DNA of 33,374 nt from Nitrospirota bacterium (GCA_003233615.1 QIMB01000219.1:1-33374), one strand, 5' to 3'; shown: positions 1-9,305, counted from the stretch's first letter. Program-made: numbers and translations. The notes: generated from the letters alone by a model not told the origin.

Positions 1-347
1 AACTGTCTCGATAACACCATGTGCTATTGAGCTTTGTCAATGATTGATGTTGTGAAATTCCTGCCATGGAAATGTTGAACAAAACCGCCAGTGGCGTTCT
101 CACCCTTTTGTCGTGCTCACATACCGAGAGTACACTTCGTGCGTCAAAAAGGCTGCGGGCTTTCCTTCGCAGGGATCTGGACATGACTGGACGAACCCTT
201 CGGCAAGACTCAGGACATACTTTTTTGAACATCCCCTCGGCTACTGACATCCTTCGCACCTTGGTAAGTGACGGCTATTACGAGTGATGATATTCAACAG
301 TCTTGGAGAGAGGATGTATTACAAGAATAGACTAACTTGCGGGAGAA
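1..347. other. Intergenic stretch downstream of dapB
   Basis: Apart from the repeat copy at 69-300 I see no gene here. Two short open frames cross it, but they lack ribosome binding sites and family features. No hairpin followed by a T-run is visible just after the dapB stop, so where the long biosynthetic transcript ends is unclear. Confidence 0.5.
69..300 (+). repeat. Interspersed repeat, copy 1
   Basis: This intergenic segment matches 20174-20361 in the opposite orientation. Both copies share the block from GCCGCCAG through CACCCTTTTGTCGTGCTCAC (GCCC in copy 2), the AAAAAGGCTGCGG block, the CTTTTTTGA.CATCCCC block and the terminal ATATTCAACAG. Copy 1 is about 45 bp longer in its middle, and its small internal palindrome is degraded. 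A 73-codon open frame crosses it, but it is better explained as repeat than as a gene, because the similarity is at the DNA level and extends past the frame. No transposase is present, so it could be a non-autonomous element or an extended REP-like sequence. Confidence 0.7.
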
Positions 348-1151
348 TTATTCTAAGCCAAGGACATGGCCCATGGAATACAGGCCGGGAGGTTGTTGAA
401 CCACCCATTCAGCGGCGCGGAGAGCGCCACGGGCAAAGGTGTCGCGGGTATGGGCGCGGTGCGTAATTTCAATGCGCTCACCAGGTCCACCGAATAAGAC
501 GGTATGGTCTCCAACAATATCCCCTGCACGAATAGTTTGCATGCCGATTTCTCTGGTCTTGCGTTCGCCTGTGATACCATGTCTGGCATAGACCGCGACT
601 TCTTCTAAGTTCCATCCCATCCCATCAGCCAAGGCTTCGGCTAGCTTAAGGGCTGTTCCGCTGGGTGCATCTTTCTTCTTGTTGTGATGGGCTTCAATGA
701 CTTCAATATTGTAGGTTTCACCCAGCGCTTTGGCGATTTTTCCAATCGTGTTGACCAAGACATTAATACCGATACTCATGTTTGGCGAAAACACGCAAGG
801 GATTTTCGCGGCGAAGGTCTTAAGTTGTGTAAGTTCTGTATGAGAGAATCCTGTTGTCCCAATCACCATAGCTTTCGACGCTTTGACCACTTGCTCGAGA
901 TTGGCAAGGCATGAGGCTGGGCCGGTGAAATCAATGACCACGTCACTTTCTGCAAGACAGGTGAGCAGATCATCGCTGAGGAGGATGTCGGCCTTTCCAA
1001 CTTGCGCAACGTCCCCCGCGTCTTTCCCAAGTGTGGAATGCCCCGTTCTTTCTATGGCACCTGCCAATAATACTCCCTCGGTCTCCTGCGTTAAGGCCAC
1101 GAGCCGCATACCCATTCGACCTGCTGCACCGGCAATGATTGTTCGCACCAT
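348..1151 (-). CDS. dapB: 4-hydroxy-tetrahydrodipicolinate reductase (DapB)
   Basis: The enzyme reduces the DapA product with NAD(P)H in the diaminopimelate/lysine pathway in the cytoplasm. At 267 residues it has the usual family length. The N-terminal nucleotide-binding loop GAAGRMG lies at residues 8-14. The substrate-binding and catalytic motif EAHHNKKKDAPSGTA lies at about 153-167, with the family histidine pair and the lysine before DAPSGT. I chose the ATG at 1151 because it places MVRTIIAGAAG at the normal N-terminus. A longer in-frame reading to 1208 would overlap dapA by 53 bases. The gap after the dapA stop is only 4 bases, so the two are cotranscribed and dapB is the last gene of the run. 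Confidence 0.96.
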   Translation of the reverse strand: MVRTIIAGAAGRMGMRLVALTQETEGVLLAGAIERTGHSTLGKDAGDVAQVGKADILLSDDLLTCLAESDVVIDFTGPASCLANLEQVVKASKAMVIGTTGFSHTELTQLKTFAAKIPCVFSPNMSIGINVLVNTIGKIAKALGETYNIEVIEAHHNKKKDAPSGTALKLAEALADGMGWNLEEVAVYARHGITGERKTREIGMQTIRAGDIVGDHTVLFGGPGERIEITHRAHTRDTFARGALRAAEWVVQQPPGLYSMGHVLGLE

Positions 1152-1155
1152 GACC

Positions 1156-2028
1156 TTACAAAACCTCAGCCTGTTGTAGGGCTTCACGGAGTGTCGGCCG
1201 GTATTCATCGGCGAGGGACGTGAGGGGAAGACGGACTTCTTCTGACATTTTCCCCATCATTGCCAGCGCGGCTTTGACGGGAATGGGGTTTGTTTCCAAG
1301 AACAACGCACTGAACAAGGGCGTCAATTTGTAGTGGATGGTTCTTGCCTGTTCATAGTCGCCTTTGAGAGCAGCCGAGACCATTTGCGCCATGTCGACCG
1401 GTGCGACATTTGCTGTGACCGTAATGACGCCTTTTCCCCCGAGCGCCATCATGGGAAGCGTTAAAGGGTCATCACCGGACAGCACAAGAAATCCTGGTTT
1501 GGAGCTATGAATAATTTCTGACACCTGTTGAAGCGATCCACTACCTTCTTTGATCCCGATAATAGTAGGAATCTGTGAAAGACGGGCTGTCGTGACTGGC
1601 AGCATATTAATGCTAGTGCGTCCGGGAATATTGTAGAGAATTTGTGGTAGATCGACGGCCTTGGCCACGGCTTCGAAATGACGAAACAGACCTTCTTGCG
1701 TAGGTTTGTTGTAATAGGGAGTGATGAGAAGCGCCCCATCTGCTCCTACTGCCTTAGCATGCTTGGTAAAGGTAATGGCTTCATCAGTAGAGTTGGACCC
1801 AGTCCCGGCAATGACATGGATGCGCTTATTCACGACTTCGACGGTCACAGCCACGACCCGTTCATGCTCTTCCGCAGTAAGTGTGGCTGACTCTCCAGTC
1901 GTTCCACACGGCACAATGCCCTGTGTCCCATTCGCAATATGGAATTCGATAAGATCAGCCATGACCTTTTCATCGAATTTCCCATTAGAGAAGGGAGTGA
2001 CGATAGCAACTAATGAACCTGAAAACAT
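1156..2028 (-). CDS. dapA: 4-hydroxy-tetrahydrodipicolinate synthase (DapA)
   Basis: DapA condenses pyruvate with aspartate semialdehyde, the committed step to diaminopimelate and lysine. The 290-residue protein is a standard class I aldolase-type TIM barrel. The GTTGE motif is at 42-46, YYNKPTQEG at 105-113, LYNIPGRTS (with the conserved Tyr and Arg) at 131-139, and the Schiff-base lysine is K160 in GIKEGSG. The start MFSGSLVAIVTPF is canonical. It sits 15 bases after lysA and 4 bases before dapB. The order lysA-dapA-dapB groups the last step of the pathway with two early steps, and dapF is not in the window. Confidence 0.97.
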   Translation of the reverse strand: MFSGSLVAIVTPFSNGKFDEKVMADLIEFHIANGTQGIVPCGTTGESATLTAEEHERVVAVTVEVVNKRIHVIAGTGSNSTDEAITFTKHAKAVGADGALLITPYYNKPTQEGLFRHFEAVAKAVDLPQILYNIPGRTSINMLPVTTARLSQIPTIIGIKEGSGSLQQVSEIIHSSKPGFLVLSGDDPLTLPMMALGGKGVITVTANVAPVDMAQMVSAALKGDYEQARTIHYKLTPLFSALFLETNPIPVKAALAMMGKMSEEVRLPLTSLADEYRPTLREALQQAEVL

Positions 2029-2043
2029 AAGGTGTCGTTCCGC

Positions 2044-3303
2044 TTAGGCAAGTATTTCCGGAATTGATTCACCGCGAATCAAATCCTCGTAGGTTTCTCG
2101 TTGTCGAATGACCATGATTGTATCGTCTTTCACGAGCACTTCAGGTGTCTTTGCCCTGGAGTTGTAATTAGAGGCCATGGTAAATCCATAGGCTCCTGCA
2201 CTCATGACAGCTAATAAGTCTCCTGATTGCGGCTGTGGTATTTTCCGATCTTTGGCCAGGAAATCCCCTGATTCACAAATTGGACCGACCACGTCAACCG
2301 TATTGACTGGAGCAGATTCATTTTTCAGTACGGGCTGGATGTCATGATATGCTTCATACAAACTTGGACGAAGTAAATCGTTCATTGCTGCATCAACTAT
2401 GACAAATTGTTTGTTGGCTCCCATTTTGTTGTACAGAACTTTCGTGACCATAATCCCGGCATTTCCCACAATGGATCGTCCAGGCTCCATAATAATTTCG
2501 CACGAAGTGGTTTGAAGAAGCGGGGTAATGGCAGCGGCCAGATCTTTTGGGTGCGGAGGGGTTTCATCCGAATAGGTAATGCCGAGACCGCCCCCGATAT
2601 TCATATAGCGAATGTTCATTCCTTGAGACTTTAGTGTCTGAATGAGGCGTAATATTTTTTTGATGGCATCGACAAACGGTGTGACTTGGGTTAATTGCGA
2701 GCCGATATGACAATGCACACCGACAACATCAATATGAGAAAGTTTGTTGGCTGATTCGAATTCCGTCAGCGCTTGATCCGCCGCAATACCGAACTTACTT
2801 TTTTTCAATCCAGTTGAAATGTATGGATGGGTCTGCGGGTCAATGTCTGGATTAATCCGCAAGGCCACACTCGCACGAAGCCCCATTGTCTGGGCAACCT
2901 CATCGATGAGTAACAGTTCACCAGACGATTCGACATTGAACATAAGAATATTGGATTCCAGGGCATAACGGATTTCTTCGGATGATTTTCCCACTCCTGC
3001 AAAAACAATTTTGTGAGAAGGCACTCCTGCTTTCAATGCACGGAACAATTCCCCTCCAGACACAATGTCGGCGCCACTGCCTTCCTTTGCCAGGAGCCGT
3101 AATACCGCGATATTGGAGTTGGCCTTCATGGCATAGGCCACGATGTGAGGAATGTCCTGAAAGGCGTCATCAAAGGCATGGAAATGTCGTATCAATGTCC
3201 GGTGGCTGTAAATGTAGCAGGGGGTACCGACCTGCTCGACAATATGTTGAATTGAGATCTCTTCACAAAAAAGCTCATCTCCTTTGTAGTGGAAATCATG
3301 CAT
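2044..3303 (-). CDS. lysA: Diaminopimelate decarboxylase (LysA)
   Basis: LysA decarboxylates meso-diaminopimelate to lysine using pyridoxal phosphate. The protein has 419 residues, normal for the fold type III family. PLP-lysine K60 lies in AYAMKANSN. Further motifs are GVHCHIGSQ, the glycine loop GGGLGI, EPGRSIVGNAG and the substrate-binding GPICESGDFLAKDR. I place the start at 3303, giving MHDFHYKGDELFCEE. A longer frame to 3351 exists but would lie deep inside the upstream gene. At this start the gene overlaps the end of the radical SAM gene by 8 bases, which suggests translational coupling. The upstream partner is not a known lysine enzyme. Confidence 0.96.
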   Translation of the reverse strand: MHDFHYKGDELFCEEISIQHIVEQVGTPCYIYSHRTLIRHFHAFDDAFQDIPHIVAYAMKANSNIAVLRLLAKEGSGADIVSGGELFRALKAGVPSHKIVFAGVGKSSEEIRYALESNILMFNVESSGELLLIDEVAQTMGLRASVALRINPDIDPQTHPYISTGLKKSKFGIAADQALTEFESANKLSHIDVVGVHCHIGSQLTQVTPFVDAIKKILRLIQTLKSQGMNIRYMNIGGGLGITYSDETPPHPKDLAAAITPLLQTTSCEIIMEPGRSIVGNAGIMVTKVLYNKMGANKQFVIVDAAMNDLLRPSLYEAYHDIQPVLKNESAPVNTVDVVGPICESGDFLAKDRKIPQPQSGDLLAVMSAGAYGFTMASNYNSRAKTPEVLVKDDTIMVIRQRETYEDLIRGESIPEILA

Positions 3304-5173
3304 GGCTGGGGGCGTCCTCAAAAAATTCCCAATCGCCAAGTGGCATCTCAATCACAGCTGCTTGAAACGCTTCTTTCAATTTTCGATAACGCACATTGGC
3401 ATGTGGCGAGATGGCTTTCAGGATCTCTGCATCCAACAATGTGTGAATCGCCTTAGGCGTGGCATGTTTCAGGTGTTCAAAGTTTACGACGATGTCCATT
3501 TTTGCATTCCGAGCCGCTTGTGTAATTCGAGCTAATAGTTCACGTGCATTCAAATGGTCTAAGGTTCCTTCTAGCTCTATGAATAAGGCTGAAAAGGTCT
3601 CGTGTCGCCAGGCTTTAACATTCAAGCAGAGATCCTGTTTCTTTGTCGGTTGAGATGTGTGTGGAAGTAAGGCATTGGGGATCAATTGATGTGTTTCACA
3701 TGTCGGGAGTTTCGCTTGGAGATTTTTGAGGACATCTGCCAAAGGTGAGAGTGTCCCTTTGGGTGTCGTGCGGTAAATAAGTTTTCGAAATTCCCAATTC
3801 ATTTCTAGTCGCGGTATCAATCGTTGGCCGGTATGGGCGACACGTTTCCAGATGCATGGCCAAGAATAAAACTGATGGTTCGCCCAAAAAAATCCTTCCA
3901 GTAATTGGTCTACTGTCATACGCTTGGGTTTGTACACGACATGTTTTCCGTCATACTTTGCCCAATCGTGATCAATGATCCGACCTTCCTGCTTGTAACG
4001 GTCAAACAAGGCTGTGCCAGGAAGCGGGGTCAAGATATTGAAATAGGCCAGTTCCACTTTATTACGAGTAAGAAAATTGACGGCGGTCTCGAATACCGAT
4101 TCATCATCATTGTCAAAACCGAACACGATGCCTGGGTTCACCATGATGCCATGATCGTGAAACATTTTAATTTGGTCTTCAAATTTTCGAACTTGGTTAA
4201 ACCCTTTGTTCGTTTCACCTAACGAATCTTCCGACAACGATTCCAGCCCCACGAAGACTGACACGCATCCGCTATCGGCTGCTAATTTCACCAATTCACG
4301 ATCATCTCCAAGGAACAGTGTGGATTGGCAGCCCCATTTAATATTGAGGGATTTCAAGGCTTGCCACAATTCACGGCAATAGGCCCGATGGCTATTATGT
4401 AGATCGTCCACAAAAGCCACAATAGACCCTTCTTCCAAGCCGACCCAAATTTTCAAGGACGTGGATAAGGCGTTCAAGAGAGATCCTCGCGTCATACGTT
4501 CGATGATGTCTGAACGCAGCCATTCTTTGGCATGCTGCAATTCTGCAATAACTTCTGGAACAGGGCGCCGGCGCGTTGTTTTTCCGTTGAATGGGGATAC
4601 GCTGCAAAATTCGCAATCAAAATGACATCCACGCGTGGTAAAACTGCATAATCTGGTCATGTATGAATCAGGACTCAGAAGTTCTATGCGTGGTGGTTTA
4701 TAGTTGTCCAAGCTCGGGAATTGATCCATTCGGTAAATGCGCTTGAGTGTGCCTGCCTCGAAATCTGCCACAACTTGAGGCCAGAGGTCTTCGGCTTCTC
4801 CACAGACAATCGTATCGCAATGTTGCAGAGCTTCATCGGAGCAATATGTGGGATGCACGCCTCCCAGCACAACCTTTTTGCCTCGTGCGCGAAACTTCTC
4901 CGCAATTTCATATGCGCGTGGGGCATAACAGGTCATGACTGACAACCCGACTAGATCGCATGGTGTATCAAAATCAATGTCAGTGGTGGCTTCGTCAACA
5001 AGTTCGATGTCCCAATTTGAAGGCGTATAGGCTGCAATAACAGGCAGAGAGAGCTTGGGAAACCAGATGGATCGGCGCTCACTCGCCGTCATATGGTAAG
5101 GATTGTTGCGAGGGTACGGATCCAATAAAAGAAGTTTGGGTCGTGTCGCGCTAGGGGATTCTGTGGTAGGCAT
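3296..5173 (-). CDS. B12-binding-type radical SAM protein with C-terminal STAS-like domain
   Basis: A Rossmann-like domain of the B12-binding type occupies about residues 12-150 and includes GLSVMTCYAPRAYEIAEKF and GGVHPTYCSDEAL. I do not see the DxHxxG motif, so cobalamin binding is uncertain. The radical SAM core spans about 170-400, with cluster cysteines C183, C187 and C190 in TTRGCHFDCEFCS. A DUF4070-like segment follows. Residues about 517-607 resemble a STAS domain (ALFIELEGTLDHLNARELL, then IVVNFEHLKHATPKAIHTLL), an unusual fusion. Compared with relatives there also appears to be extra sequence around 220-250. A ribosome binding site GAGGAG lies 8 bases before the ATG. The gene is embedded between the lipoprotein and lysA. 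The substrate is unknown; relatives act on lipids or other hydrophobic molecules. Confidence 0.85.
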   Translation of the reverse strand: MPTTESPSATRPKLLLLDPYPRNNPYHMTASERRSIWFPKLSLPVIAAYTPSNWDIELVDEATTDIDFDTPCDLVGLSVMTCYAPRAYEIAEKFRARGKKVVLGGVHPTYCSDEALQHCDTIVCGEAEDLWPQVVADFEAGTLKRIYRMDQFPSLDNYKPPRIELLSPDSYMTRLCSFTTRGCHFDCEFCSVSPFNGKTTRRRPVPEVIAELQHAKEWLRSDIIERMTRGSLLNALSTSLKIWVGLEEGSIVAFVDDLHNSHRAYCRELWQALKSLNIKWGCQSTLFLGDDRELVKLAADSGCVSVFVGLESLSEDSLGETNKGFNQVRKFEDQIKMFHDHGIMVNPGIVFGFDNDDESVFETAVNFLTRNKVELAYFNILTPLPGTALFDRYKQEGRIIDHDWAKYDGKHVVYKPKRMTVDQLLEGFFWANHQFYSWPCIWKRVAHTGQRLIPRLEMNWEFRKLIYRTTPKGTLSPLADVLKNLQAKLPTCETHQLIPNALLPHTSQPTKKQDLCLNVKAWRHETFSALFIELEGTLDHLNARELLARITQAARNAKMDIVVNFEHLKHATPKAIHTLLDAEILKAISPHANVRYRKLKEAFQAAVIEMPLGDWEFFEDAPSHA

Positions 5174-5271
5174 TCTTATGCTCCTCTAAAAAACAAGTTG
5201 GTCAAATGAAGAGAGATTGATTGTACCGTGTAAGCCGTACCTTGAACAAATATTTTGATGGATGTGTTGTC

Positions 5272-5523
5272 TCATCGTGTTCCGATAGGATAGAACACCG
5301 GAAGTTCAACGCTTTCTTCCTCAATCGAGATGGTTTCCTCTTCTGAGAGCGTTCCTGCTTGTTGAGATTTTTTTTTCTGCTGCTTTCTCACTTTTGCTTC
5401 GATACCGACATCTTCTGGAGGAATAGGTGCTCCCACAGCCCCACAGCCCATAACAAAGCTGAATAAGGCGATACAGCCCAACGGCTCTATGAACCATGCA
5501 TCTTTCGAAGTCCAGGAATTCAT
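5272..5523 (-). CDS. Small LptM-like lipoprotein
   Basis: This 83-residue protein begins with a hydrophobic stretch ending in a lipobox (FVMGC). The cysteine is followed by GAVGAPIPPEDVG, resembling the CGxKGPxxPP motif of LptM/YifL-type outer-membrane lipoproteins. Those help LptD mature and in Escherichia coli are encoded beside lysine-pathway genes (dapF). The rest is a charged linker with a lysine/glutamine-rich stretch, then an acidic segment and a short aromatic end, longer than the roughly 60 residues usual for LptM. The ATG overlaps the argH stop as ATGA. The lipoprotein call is good; the LptM assignment is an inference from the motif and neighbourhood. Confidence 0.72.
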   Translation of the reverse strand: MNSWTSKDAWFIEPLGCIALFSFVMGCGAVGAPIPPEDVGIEAKVRKQQKKKSQQAGTLSEEETISIEEESVELPVFYPIGTR

Positions 5524-7007
5524 GTAGCGTATGTATTGTTACGAGAAATTTTGGATTGTGACCTCAGCGCTGCCTTCCAGGCTTTGAGTTGCGAAGCTAC
5601 TTGGGTTGAGGCCGTTCCCCCAACGACATTTTTTTGGTTGATGGCTGCTCTTGGGGTCAAAACGTCAAAAGCATGTTTGTCAAAAGAAGAGGAAGCTTTG
5701 AATAAGTCTTGTTGCGTTAAATCATGAAGGTCCTTACCTTTGGCTAAGCACTCCCCAACCAAATTTCCGACAATGTGATGTGATTCTCGAAAAGGGACGC
5801 CTCGTTGAACGAGGTAGTCTGCTAATTCTGTCGCCAAAAGAAAGCCTTCGGAGACAGCCTTGTTCATCGGTTCTGGCCGTACAGTAAGTTGAGCCAGGAG
5901 TTCAGCGTAAATCTTGACAGAGGTTGTAACCGTATCGATGGTGTCAAACAGCGGTTCTTTGTCTTCTTGAAGGTCACGGTTATAGCTAAGAGGTAAGCCT
6001 TTGATCGTCGTTAAGAGGCTAAATAAATGTCCGTATACTCGCCCCGTTTTCCCTCGAATGAGCTCTGGAATGTCCGGGTTTTTTTTCTGAGGCATCATGC
6101 TGCTGCCGGTGCAAAACCCATCGGGCAGATCAATGAAGTGAAATTCCTGTGAAGACCACAAGATGAGCTCTTCACTCAGACGGGAAAGGTGCATCATGAG
6201 AATAGCACATCCACTCAGGACTTCTACCACATAATCTCTGTCAGACACTGCATCCAAACTATTCTGGGTGATTTGGGGAAACTTCAATAAGGCGGCTGTA
6301 TATTTGCGATCAATGGGATAATTGGTGCCGGCAAGGGCTCCAGAGCCAAGTGGCATAACATTGATTCTGACCAAAGCGTCATGGAGCCGCCCTTTGTCCC
6401 GCTCTACCATTTCGACGTAAGCCAGTGCGTGATGAGCAAACAACACTGGCTGGGCACGTTGCAAATGCGTGTAGCCCGGCATCATCACATCTTTGTATCG
6501 CTCAGCAAGAGTGACGAGCGACTGTTGGAGTCGACTCAGGTCCTGTTGCATATGTTGGATGGCATCGCGGAGGTAGAGTCGAAGGTCAAGCGTAATTTGG
6601 TCATTTCGGCTTCGCCCCGTATGTAGCTTCCCTCCAATGGGTCCTATGAGCTGCGTGAGCCGTCGTTCGATGCTCATGTGTACATCTTCGTCTTCGATCT
6701 TCCATTGATGGCGACCGGCTTGAATGTCTTCTCGAATATGGTGAAGCCCTTTGATAATTGTCTGACTTTCACGGGCGGATAGTACTTTTGCCCGCAGCAA
6801 GGTTTTGCAATGGGCGACACTGCCTTCGATGTCGTATTCGTAGAGACGACAATCAAATCCAATGGAAGCTGTGAAGGATTCGACTAATCTGTCTGTCTTG
6901 CCTTGAAATCGCCCCCCCCAGAGCTTTGACGTAGCTGAAGCTTTGGTGCTCTTGCCTTGAGAACGAGGTCGCGCTTTGCCTGATGATTGTGGTTGAGACG
7001 TCTTCAT
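5520..7007 (-). CDS. argH: Argininosuccinate lyase (ArgH)
   Basis: ArgH splits argininosuccinate into arginine and fumarate. The 495-residue protein belongs to the fumarase/aspartase superfamily. Visible motifs are SKLWGGRF at 27-34, HTGRSRNDQ at 129-137, GYTHLQRAQP with the catalytic histidine at 178-187, and the signature GSSMMPQKKNPD at 301-312. Residues 1-27 form an extra Ser/Lys/Arg/Gln-rich tail with no acidic residue. The codons between the ATG at 7007 and the conserved SKLWGG include no ATG, GTG or TTG, so the tail appears to be translated. No good Shine-Dalgarno sequence precedes the ATG. argG ends 37 bases upstream. Confidence 0.96.
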   Translation of the reverse strand: MKTSQPQSSGKARPRSQGKSTKASATSKLWGGRFQGKTDRLVESFTASIGFDCRLYEYDIEGSVAHCKTLLRAKVLSARESQTIIKGLHHIREDIQAGRHQWKIEDEDVHMSIERRLTQLIGPIGGKLHTGRSRNDQITLDLRLYLRDAIQHMQQDLSRLQQSLVTLAERYKDVMMPGYTHLQRAQPVLFAHHALAYVEMVERDKGRLHDALVRINVMPLGSGALAGTNYPIDRKYTAALLKFPQITQNSLDAVSDRDYVVEVLSGCAILMMHLSRLSEELILWSSQEFHFIDLPDGFCTGSSMMPQKKNPDIPELIRGKTGRVYGHLFSLLTTIKGLPLSYNRDLQEDKEPLFDTIDTVTTSVKIYAELLAQLTVRPEPMNKAVSEGFLLATELADYLVQRGVPFRESHHIVGNLVGECLAKGKDLHDLTQQDLFKASSSFDKHAFDVLTPRAAINQKNVVGGTASTQVASQLKAWKAALRSQSKISRNNTYAT

Positions 7008-7044
7008 CGGAGGGAGATGTTTGCGAGTGATACTGAGGGGAAAT

Positions 7045-8304
7045 TTATGACTTAATTTTTTGTACCGACATTCGAGTGGACAATCGTAAGGCATTGAGTC
7101 GAATAAATCCGCCTGCATCCTGTTGGTCGTACCCCGAGCCTTCTTCAAAGGTCGCCAGATGTTCTTGATAGAGTGACCGATCAGATTTTCGACCGGTCAC
7201 GGTGCAGTTGCCCTTGTAGAGTTGGAGACGAACGGTTCCGGTGACGTCTTGTTGAGCTTGGTCAAAGGCCGCCTGCAACATGTTGCGTTCCGGAGAGAAC
7301 CAAAAACCATTATAGATGATTTCTGCATATCGGGCCATGAGACTATCTTGGAGGTGGACGACTTCTCGATCAAGAGTTAGTGATTCCAATGCACGTCGCG
7401 CAATATGAAGAATTGTCCCACCAGGTGTTTCATACACACCACGAGATTTGAGTCCCACAAACCGATTCTCCACCAAATCCACGCGCCCAATCCCGTGCTT
7501 TCCTCCAAGTTGATTGAGTCTCTGTAGTAAGGTTGCGGGGCTCAGCGGTTTCTCATTAATGGCGATGGGATCACCTTTTTTGAATTGAAGTGTGAGCGTG
7601 TGCGGAGTGGAGGGTGCATCTTGAGGGGCCGTGGTCATTTGGAACATCTCTTTCGGTGGAGCCACCCACGGGTCTTCCAGCACTCCCCCTTCATAGCTAA
7701 TATGGAGCAAATTGGCGTCCATGCTGTACGGCTTTGCTTTGGTAACGGTAATGGGAATGCGGTGTTGTTGAGCATAGTCAATGAGGTCTTGCCTAGAAGC
7801 CATGGCCCATTCCCGCCAGGGAGCAATGATTTGAAGGTTCGGTGCCAGTGCGGCGAACGTGAGTTCGAAGCGAACTTGATCATTCCCTTTCCCTGTGGCA
7901 CCGTGGCTCAAGAAATGGGCCTTTTCCTTTTTCGCGAGTTCGACTTGTCGCTTGGCGATGAGGGGTCTGGCAATTGCTGTCCCTAGAAGATAGGAGCTTT
8001 CGTAGATCGCATTCCCACGAAGCATAGGGAAGACGTAATTTGACACAAATTCTTCTCTGAGGTCTTCCACATAGACTTTGACGGCGCCAACCCGAAGTGC
8101 TTTTTTTCGAATGGACGTGAGGTCTTCACCTTGTCCCAAATCTGCACAGAAGGCGATGACGTCGCATCCTTTTTCCACTTTGAGCCAATGCAAAATTATT
8201 GATGTATCCAGGCCTCCCGAATACGCCAACACAACTTTTGGTCTTGTTGATCGTGTCGTCTGAGATTTAGGAGTGGAACGACGTGACGCTGGACTGTGTT
8301 TCAT
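7045..8304 (-). CDS. argG: Argininosuccinate synthase (ArgG)
   Basis: ArgG joins citrulline and aspartate using ATP. The P-loop AYSGGLDTS of the N-type ATP pyrophosphatase lies at 27-35. Further motifs are [27 protein letters not shown] and [12 protein letters not shown]. The 419-residue protein is about 20 residues longer than most homologues because of an N-terminal tail ([19 protein letters not shown]) rich in Ser, Thr and Arg, without acidic residues. The ATG at 8304 is preceded by AGGAG, though only 2 bases away. An alternative ATG at 8325 would add seven residues and overlap argF, with no ribosome binding site. argF ends 5 bases upstream of the chosen start. Confidence 0.96.
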   Translation of the reverse strand: MKHSPASRRSTPKSQTTRSTRPKVVLAYSGGLDTSIILHWLKVEKGCDVIAFCADLGQGEDLTSIRKKALRVGAVKVYVEDLREEFVSNYVFPMLRGNAIYESSYLLGTAIARPLIAKRQVELAKKEKAHFLSHGATGKGNDQVRFELTFAALAPNLQIIAPWREWAMASRQDLIDYAQQHRIPITVTKAKPYSMDANLLHISYEGGVLEDPWVAPPKEMFQMTTAPQDAPSTPHTLTLQFKKGDPIAINEKPLSPATLLQRLNQLGGKHGIGRVDLVENRFVGLKSRGVYETPGGTILHIARRALESLTLDREVVHLQDSLMARYAEIIYNGFWFSPERNMLQAAFDQAQQDVTGTVRLQLYKGNCTVTGRKSDRSLYQEHLATFEEGSGYDQQDAGGFIRLNALRLSTRMSVQKIKS

Positions 8305-8309
8305 GACTC

Positions 8310-9302
8310 CTACTTTCCGAGCCATTGAAGCAAGATGGCTTTTTGTATGTGCAGGCGATTCTCAGCTTGGTCTAACACGACGGATTGGGGTCCATCTAGA
8401 ATCTCGGCGGTAATTTCTTCCCCTCGATGGGCAGGGAGGCAATGAAGAACTATGGCCCGGGGCTTTGCCTGTTTCATTAACCGGCTATTCACTTGATAGC
8501 GTGCAAACGCAGCCATGCGTGCCTGATGTTCATCTTCTTGTCCCATGCTGATCCACACATCGGTGTACACTGCATCAGCGTTTTTGGCAGCTACCATTGG
8601 ATCATGTGTGATTTCAATTCTGGCCCCAGTTTGAGCACCCTCGGCTCTAGCCTGCTTCACAATATTCCTATCAGGCTCATACCCCGGTGGACATCCTACA
8701 GATACATGCATGCCTACCTTGGCTCCTATTTCAAGAAGCGAGTGAGTGATATTGTTCCCATCTCCAATGTAGGCTAGTTTTAATCCTTTGACGCGACCTT
8801 TTTTTTCTACAATGGTCAGAATGTCAGCGAGTGCCTGGCAGGGATGACAGTGATCGGTCAGACCATTAATCACCGGAATCGAAGTATGCTGAGCCCATTC
8901 TTCCAACGCAGATTGGTCAAATGTTCTGACGACTAACCCATCTACGTAACGAGACAGTACGTGAGCGGTATCAGCTAAACTTTCCCCACGGCTCAGTTGT
9001 ATTTTTTCTGCGTCTAAAAATAAGGCTTGGCCTCCCAATTGGTTCATCCCGGCTTCAAAAGACACGCGAGTACGGGTCGAGGGTTTTTCGAAAATCAATC
9101 CCAGGGTTTTGCCTTTTAGAGGGAAAGAGGGCCGGCTTTTGCCATGAGCGGCCTTTAATTTCTTCGCCAGCGCGATCAAGTCGTCAATTTTTTTCCTGGG
9201 AATATCCGCGATCGACAAGAGGTCTTTAGGGAGCTGTTGGGCCTTGCTTCGTGAGGCAGACGTGGAGCGAGAGCTTCGTTGAGATAGACGAGTTGAGGGC
9301 AT
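8310..9302 (-). CDS. argF: Ornithine carbamoyltransferase (ArgF)
   Basis: ArgF makes citrulline from ornithine and carbamoyl phosphate. The carbamoyl-phosphate motif STRTR is at 75-79 in [17 protein letters not shown] is at about 154-157, and the ornithine-specific DVWISMGQE and [10 protein letters not shown] follow. The 330 residues include about 25 extra at the N-terminus ([20 protein letters not shown]) before the usual DLLSIADI start. Eight of the first 20 residues are serine, and there are no acidic ones. The ATG lies 3 bases after the argD stop, so expression is coupled. A TTG at LLSIADI could serve as a shorter start but has no visible ribosome binding site. Confidence 0.95.
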   Translation of the reverse strand: MPSTRLSQRSSRSTSASRSKAQQLPKDLLSIADIPRKKIDDLIALAKKLKAAHGKSRPSFPLKGKTLGLIFEKPSTRTRVSFEAGMNQLGGQALFLDAEKIQLSRGESLADTAHVLSRYVDGLVVRTFDQSALEEWAQHTSIPVINGLTDHCHPCQALADILTIVEKKGRVKGLKLAYIGDGNNITHSLLEIGAKVGMHVSVGCPPGYEPDRNIVKQARAEGAQTGARIEITHDPMVAAKNADAVYTDVWISMGQEDEHQARMAAFARYQVNSRLMKQAKPRAIVLHCLPAHRGEEITAEILDGPQSVVLDQAENRLHIQKAILLQWLGK

Positions 9303-9305
9303 GAC

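Noticed and set aside
66-287. 73-codon open frame as a real gene
   Set aside because: The sequence is part of a DNA repeat also present inverted at 20174-20361; similarity extends beyond the frame and no ribosome binding site is seen.
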